Origin: Coleophoma eucalyptorum
Lineage: Eukaryota > Ascomycota > Leotiomycetes > Helotiales > Dermateaceae
Reading direction: 5' to 3'
Length of the DNA: 14,068 bases
Assembly (NCBI GenBank): GCA_026120035.1
Contig: JALRME010000097.1
Location: forward strand, 1 to 14,068
Both the position numbers and the translations under genes were made by a program. This document shows positions 8,754 through 14,068 of this stretch, piece by piece (position 1 is the first letter of the stretch; each line of letters begins with the position of its first letter). Below the pieces are notes generated by a model. It did no database searches and had not been told where the DNA came from. It saw only the letters and a program-made list of their open reading frames with translations.

Positions 8754-11316
8754 TCAGTGGTAATTCATATTGAACACGGAGGTTGAAAATGGGTCAAAGC
8801 CGCTCCATTCTGGATTCTCCATTGTGTAAAGAGATGAGTTGGTAATGGTCGATGAAAAACCTTCATCTACACTATTTGTGTCGTTAAAGTCGGTATTGAT
8901 GTTCATCATCCAGTCCAAATTTTGGATACGATCAAGGGATGAGTTATCGATAGCAGATGCCAAGTCCTCGTATTCGTTTGTTGCACTAGCGATTTCATTC
9001 TCGTTTGTAAAATTAGACGTCTGCTGCTGTTTGTTCTTTAATGCATCTGTTTGAAAAATCTCGGCTAATGACCATTCTTCGGCCAGTTTCTGAAGATATC
9101 GTATAGCTCGGAGGGCCCATTTCATAGATGCCCCAAGCTCTCGTAGGAAAACAAAGTTGGATTTCAGAAGACGCAATGCCGTACGCGAAATGATGGGATC
9201 TGGAGACATGGCATCGAGGAGGAGAATCGTCGAAGCCGTTCCAAGTGCGTGAGGAGTAGTAACGTGGTGTTTAGTCTGCGATCCATCAGTTAGGCCACCA
9301 ACAAAGAAGTAAACTATTGAGCTATGCAAATGATCTTACAGGACCAAAATGAATTCGATGGCTTTTTACTATCGAAGTTATGGCCTCAGCAGATGATGAG
9401 CAAGTCCTGTTGTGTATCTGCTCATGAGGATCCAAGAGGGCAGCAAGGGGGCCGTCGCCCTGGCATTTTCGAAGAAATGGTCTATGGATAAGGATTACCA
9501 GTGTATGATATAATAAACTGTGCTAAAATTTAATTGGTCTTCATGTTGTATAATATCTGAAAGGCTTACTGCATAGAATAGATATGTGGTGGGCGCGGTG
9601 TCTTCGTTGATGGTGGTAGTTTGAGATAACTTGGAAGGTTACTGTAAAAGCTCAGGAGTTTTGTGTGGATTTCGATGGTCAACTCTCTTTTTTTCTCGAA
9701 ATTCAACGTAGAATTTGTAGCATAGCTGTTCCAAAAATCAGAAAATGCCGGAGATGCTCGCTTGTTAGTGGGGATACATACATCTCATCGATCGATATTG
9801 ATGCAATTCGAAACTCCTCACAGGTATAGCGAAATGACGAAACACAATAAGAATATGGGAAAGATAAGACTTTGCCGTCTATCTCATTAACCCATGGCGC
9901 AAACTCTATATCGTTCAGAAGCGATGGTTTTGGGGTGATATGGTCTCGAGGTTGAATGATACCAGGACGCCCGAGTCCTATCATAGAGAACCTCCACAAT
10001 ATTTGTTAATTAATGACAACGGGCTTCTCAATCAGCGAGATTATTTACCTATCATGCATGTAACACCCCCACCATGCAATGTTACGAATCTCAACTTGCT
10101 CGGAGCTGATTCTCTCTTCTTCAACCCATGAAGTGCAGTCACGATTCAGTCCAAGATTATACGCGATACGAACTGCCATGCCTGTGAAGATCCCTAATAG
10201 TGAGTACAGTTCTGGCTTATTTCTTTTTTATTAAATTTACCAAAGTATATGTAATGCATCGCTTCATTGTTAGCATCGCATTCACGAATACCAAGGAGGA
10301 GCAGAGAAACCACCGTAGATACTGTAGTGTGATCCAGCTCTAATGAGAGCATGTCCTTAGCCCTCTTCAGAAAAGCATCACCTCGAGTATGTGGATCTGA
10401 TGGGTCGGAAAATAATTCGACCCGATCGGAATGAATAGATCCGTTCACAAGGATGGCCTGAAGAAGCAAAGGGGTACAATAATCATCATATGTGCCTCTT
10501 TTTAAAGCTCTCAAGATGGATGATTTGTGAACAACGTAGTGCCAAGGATGCTGCCACTTCCAGAAGAGTTCTAATAAATGGTCACAAAGCTCTGAAGGTA
10601 TGTCAAGGACAATGGGAGCTGTCGTTGTAATTGTGTCTTGTACTGTATTGTGTAGAGGGAAGTCATGCACGATATGCACTCCATCGTGCGGCTCTTGAAG
10701 TAGGTTGAAGTAGCTAGAGGCCCCATAGTACCGCAGATGGCCATCCTCAGAGACTTCGAGACGACCATCAACTTTTGCCAAGGCATTTACAAGCCCTGTT
10801 GTCTCGCCCTGGCCAGTAAACGAGTCAGGAATCGCATCGTAGGGCTCCAAATTAGATTTGGATGTTAATGAAGACGCCGCATTATGAGAGTCAAGTATTG
10901 ATACAGTATGGGGTAGAAATCGGGAGTTGGTAATCATATCTGTTTGCTGATAGTGAAGCAACTTTGCCTCGAGTGATTCAATACGAGCCTGTAAAGCTTC
11001 GACATATCGTTTACTAGGTGGCCTGGACATTTACACTTCTCAGTATACCACTTCATGGGTTGGGAATAGATTTGATTCCTTGACTCACTTCCTTCTTTCT
11101 GCCGCTAGCTGATACTCGCACTTCCTCCCGGCATTAGCACAAGGCCCACATTCAGGTAACTGGCCATCGCACTGTTTCAAAGAGTCAGATTGAACATTTA
11201 GAGATGCCCTGTTTCTGGGGGTTATCATCTGCGAATCTTTGACATACTCGACTCCGCTTGGCACGACAAACAACACAGGCAACTGTCACTCTTTGCCTGA
11301 GGTCGTTTGGCATCAT
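8754..11316 (-). CDS. Zn2Cys6 transcription factor with fungal_trans domain, 714 aa
   Basis: Nuclear regulator of the Gal4 zinc-cluster class. Exons on the minus strand: 11316-11248, 11171-11089, 11022-10241, 10193-10049, 9991-9782, 9725-9570, 9517-9340, 9275-8754. They total 2145 nt with no internal stop. The cluster is C14-x2-C17-x6-C24-x6-C31-x2-C34-x6-C41 and is split by intron 1 just before C24. A heptad coiled coil follows (V58, L61, I65, L68, L72), a likely dimerisation element. RYYGASSYF near 149-157 and DIPSELCDHLLELFWKWQHP near 191-210 open the middle-homology domain; IFTGMAVRIAYNLGL (about 313-327) and LLYHTLVILIHRPFL continue it. The C-terminus is rich in Asn, Ser, Thr and acidic residues, as in activation domains. 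The start is the first of two tandem ATGs. It is convergent with the permease and is the natural candidate regulator of the permease/nitrilase pair. A transposon relic lies 228 bp upstream of the start. Confidence 0.93.
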
Positions 11317-11548
11317 CAACTGGTAGATACCAACCTTTGACGGAAATTGGTTAAGGAACAGACTAGGTATAGAGAAAGTTGGCGATGTTCCTAATACTGA
11401 AAATGTAATTTAAGATCAAAGTCGACAAGAAACGAAATGCGGATAAGGTTATAGATGGCAGGAAATGTACTCACGTGCACTATAGTGACCGCTTTCATAG
11501 AGCTAGTACTAAACGAGTTAGGAATTTTGGTTAGTTAATATTAACTTT

Positions 11549-11571
11549 CGTACTTTATAAGCGGGTGTCCC
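11549..11571 (+). repeat. left terminal inverted repeat core
   Basis: It matches the reverse complement of 12071-12093 at 22 of 23 positions (GCGGGTGTCCC here against GCGAGTGTCCC). Outer parts of the ends, 11544-11548 and 12094-12099, are only partly similar. Confidence 0.85.
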
Positions 11572-11610
11572 ACTTTCTACGCGTTCCACTCGCCCCCGTT
11601 TTCAACCAAG

Positions 11611-11980
11611 AATGCCTCCACCAATAATACTCAATCTATACAAAATGAAGGTCGTATTGCTCTTGCGATCAATGCTCTTAAACAGGGCCATTCAAATAGC
11701 TATATATAACGCCGTACTTGCAGAGGAGAACAAGTAATTACGAGCTAAAAACGAGAGGCAAAAGAAGAAGAGAGCAAAACCGAAGACATATGTAACAAAA
11801 AATAGTATTCTTATAGTTCAAAGAGGTTTGGAACTATCACAGGAAGCTGATAGGGAACTAGAAGGTAGGGTTACGAATGAGGAGGAACCTAAGAAAAAAC
11901 GTACGCCTAGAAAGTATAGTACCTGTAAATCAGAGGAAAATAATACCCGTACATGCCCTATGAATCAGAGTTCCAATTAA
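11611..11980 (+). pseudogene. Fot1/pogo-like transposase remnant, N- and C-terminal pieces only
   Basis: One frame (from 11611) reads NNTQSIQNEGRIALAINALK, which matches the N-terminal helix-turn-helix start of fungal pogo/Fot1 transposases. Around 11685-11696 the homology jumps, in another frame, to the family's C-terminal tail: AIYNAVLAEENK-stop-LRAKNERQKKKRAKPKTYV, then a Glu/Lys-rich stretch, and finally a degenerate Cys motif (YSTCKSEENNTRTCP) before TAA at 11978-11980. The in-frame TAA at 11735-11737 stands where Gln is plausible (CAA to TAA). The DDE catalytic domain, several hundred residues, is deleted. Family assignment rests on remembered sequence style, not on a search. Confidence 0.75.
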
Positions 11981-12049
11981 GGCTATTTCTTAAGGCTTCT
12001 ATAGATAAGTGGTTGTTATATAGCGATATAAAGTAGTAATTAAGTGGTG

Positions 12050-12093
12050 GCGTGAGACACTTGCTTATACGGGACACTCGCTTATAAAGTACG
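12050..12093 (-). repeat. right terminal inverted repeat with subterminal duplicate
   Basis: The terminal core is 12071-12093. Just inside it the motif GACACTYGCTTATA occurs twice in direct orientation, at about 12056-12069 and 12073-12086, roughly 17 bp apart. Repeated motifs near transposon ends often serve as transposase-binding sites. The left end keeps only a weak second copy. Confidence 0.75.
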
Positions 12094-12338
12094 GTACGTT
12101 AACTTCAGTTTCGTCATTTCATAAGCAGACTTTTCAATATAAGTAATGCAGATTGGCTTTACGTTTTGAATGAATATAACGAGCGCTTATACAGTAGGAT
12201 GATCATATACAGATATATTGATTATATATAGTGTTACTACTGACACTATCATCTAACTCAGCATTCTACCACCTTAAACCTTCACCCTAAATCAGCCTTC
12301 GATGAGGGTTTAATCTTGTAACCAGTAGTACCTTCTTG

Positions 12339-14068
12339 TTACTGCGGAGTTTCGGGTTTAACATCAAGCGAGATACCTTCCACCGCATCCCCAGATAGTG
12401 CTTGGATGTCCTCGAATGAAAGCCTTCGGGTCTATATTCATACCAGTAGAATTAGTACACTAACAAAAAAAATAGGAAAACATACCTCAGGAAAATCCAA
12501 CCAGGAATAAATCGCGATCATGGTTATGAGAACAGCCAACACAATATAATATTTCCAACCAATATTTGCAAATGCTGTAGGTGCAGCTGTTGTAAATATT
12601 ATAGAGGCAATAAAAAGGCCAGAGGCTGAGACTGCAAGACCTTTGGCTCTATAAGGTGTAGGGAAAATCTCGCTTGCATACACATATGTTGTAGCATCAA
12701 TAGTGGAGGTGAATATCCAACATGTTTGGGAAGGAAAAGGAAAAAGACAGCTCTGTTGGCAGCGCTTTTCTGGCTAGTGTTTGTAAAGATGGCTACAGTA
12801 ACAGATTCTCCTATTAGGGCCATAGTATCGCCAACGAATCCAAAAACTACGGTTGTATCAGTAGCGTGCTCCTTTTGAGAGCATAGATACTCACTAAGCA
12901 AGTTCACTCTCCCAAATCTATCAAGAACTAGAGAAGAGAACCAGTTGCCAAATGGGCACACAGAGATATAAGCCGCCGTCATCAAAAGCTGCTGGAATTT
13001 GTCGAAGCCTAAATTTGAATATAACATAGGCGCGTAGTCTAGGAAAAGATCAGTAACAAACACTAAAATCTGTGCATGACATACAGGCAATAACGAGCGT
13101 CCCTGTGGTTTGAGCACCGAACATTGTTAAGAATCCAATGATACACCTGCTTCTCAATGATTTCTGTATAAACAAGTCTAGGAATTTGACCTTTGTCTGC
13201 ATTTCATGCAAGGTTTGCTTGTGCAAGAGATCAAAATCCGCTCGAATCGCTACTTCGTCGGTGATAATCATATCTGAACTCTCTGCCCACGTGGTTTTGA
13301 ATGCCATATATGCTTCTTCTGGGCAATCATTCAGAATAACTACTATAGTGTTAGTTATAACTTTGCAGTAAATAGGAAATCTTACGCCACCGAGGTGTCT
13401 GGAAGTAGCATGAAATATCCCGAACCAATTAAGACGCCATGCATACCAACCAATAGCCCACGGATCCTGGGTGGTGCAATTTCCGTTTGGTATAGTGGTA
13501 CCAATGTCACGAGAGAGCCTAAGGTTTGTTAGCTAGGAGAGCCAAGGAGGGAAGAAAGTCTTAGGCCACTAACCAATTCCAACTCCTGATATGAAACGCA
13601 TGCAAAGGTACATTCTGATATTGACACTTCCGGCCTGTAGAGCACCTCCGACGAGTGCAAAAAGACATGCCAGGAGAATAGCCTTTCGACGACCAAATAT
13701 ATCAGCTGTGTGAATGCAAGAGAGTGCTCCGATGAGGCCTCCACCCTGGAAGAGGCCGTTTATGGCGCCCTCAATATCTGCAGCATCTTTTCTCGTACTC
13801 AACTTAGAATACGAGATAAATGAAGGCTGCCCAAGCATTGTACTAATGATACCTGATCCATACCCATATATGAAGCTGCGTAATGCCACGAAGATGATAA
13901 CCTATGAATCTTGTCAGCAGAGAACAACAATTCTGCGCTGGTATACGATAATCCTACCGGGAACCGGATTATCAGAGACAGCTGGTTGTCCTGGGCGTTC
14001 CCTAGTATTGTTCTGTAGAGTTTTGTAGACCCTGATATGTCGATAGAATACTTTAATAATAGTTCGAC
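12339..14068 (-). pseudogene. sugar-porter MFS gene, degenerate, truncated by window edge
   Basis: It reads right to left from the window edge; no Met is visible before the edge, so the 5' end is missing. Good introns are 13902-13957, 13519-13573, 13039-13084, 12847-12894 and 12432-12485. Conserved blocks are FIYGYGSGIISTMLGQPSFI (TM1 region), HTADIFGRRKA, PLYQTEIAPPRIRGLLVGMHG, GAQTTGT, LDRFGRV, DATTYVYASEIFPTPYRAKG and FPETRRLSFEDI, then the stop at 12339-12341. Three defects are seen. About 37 codons covering TM5-TM6 appear missing between GSGY and LLPDTS (near 13405). The junction with LNDCPEEAYMAF (near 13340) cannot be spliced in frame. A frameshift lies near 12722-12731 between FFLFL and CWIFTST. 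It is clearly related to, but diverged from, the intact permease at 6114. A strange but functional splice form is the less likely alternative. Confidence 0.8.

Larger units (their letters stand above)
11544..12099 (+). mobile_element. internally deleted Fot1/pogo-like DNA transposon
   Basis: A 556-bp element is bounded by terminal inverted repeats sharing the 23-nt core CGTACTTTATAAGCG-R-GTGTCCC, at 11549-11571 and inverted at 12071-12093 with one mismatch. TA lies on both outer sides (11542-11543 and 12100-12101), as expected for Tc1/mariner/pogo insertion. The flanks actually read TTAA on both sides, so the exact boundary is uncertain by 1-2 bp. The inside encodes remnants of only the two ends of a pogo-type transposase; the catalytic DDE core is missing. 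The element is therefore non-autonomous. It lies between the regulator's 5' end and the 3' end of the degenerate transporter. Confidence 0.8.

Noticed and set aside
11085..11282. Separate 65-aa protein containing half a zinc cluster
   Set aside because: It is exon 2 of the transcription factor plus unspliced intron 1. The full six-cysteine cluster appears only after splicing 11172-11247.
11541..12102. piggyBac-type element, because both flanks read TTAA
   Set aside because: The internal coding remnants resemble Fot1/pogo transposases, which use TA. The outer T and A may be chance.
12228..12249. 7-bp hairpin ATAGTGT/ACACTAT downstream of the degenerate transporter
   Set aside because: Short, AT-rich and expected by chance in this composition.

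Overview
The window looks like nuclear DNA of a filamentous ascomycete (Pezizomycotina). Genes are cut by many short introns (46-126 nt) with GT donors, CTAAC/CTGAC-like branch sites and AG acceptors. The protein families are typical fungal ones, the spacers are AT-rich, and a Fot1/pogo-type DNA transposon relic is present. No RNA gene or CRISPR array was seen.

Layout. 1-1638: no gene. It holds a 72-bp near-perfect inverted repeat (99-170 / 375-446) and a TA-rich, apparently mutated stretch (690-1065). 1639-3073 (-): monocarboxylate-transporter-like MFS gene, broken by a frameshift and two in-frame stops. 3074-3991: spacer with a perfect 10-bp hairpin and other small repeats. 3992-5122 (-): intact nitrilase of 334 aa with two introns. 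5123-6113: divergent promoter region with clustered CGG-containing repeats. 6114-8149 (+): intact sugar-transporter-like MFS permease of 499 aa in nine exons, one of only 7 nt. 8150-8753: gene-free spacer between convergent genes. 8754-11316 (-): intact Zn2Cys6 transcription factor of 714 aa in eight exons. 11544-12099: internally deleted Fot1/pogo-like element with terminal inverted repeats. 12339-14068 (-): second sugar-porter gene, degenerate and cut by the window edge.

I rebuilt the three intact genes by hand. In each, the exon lengths add up to a whole number of codons with no internal stop (1005, 1500 and 2145 nt), which strongly supports the models. A nitrilase, a divergently transcribed permease and an adjacent zinc-cluster regulator suggest a small catabolic module. 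In this reading a nitrile or a conjugate is imported, hydrolysed to carboxylic acid and ammonia, and the regulator controls the shared promoter. The broken monocarboxylate carrier beside the nitrilase might once have moved the acid product. This functional link is inference. The decayed transporters on both flanks and the transposon relic just upstream of the regulator show that the surroundings are degenerating while the three-gene core is preserved.
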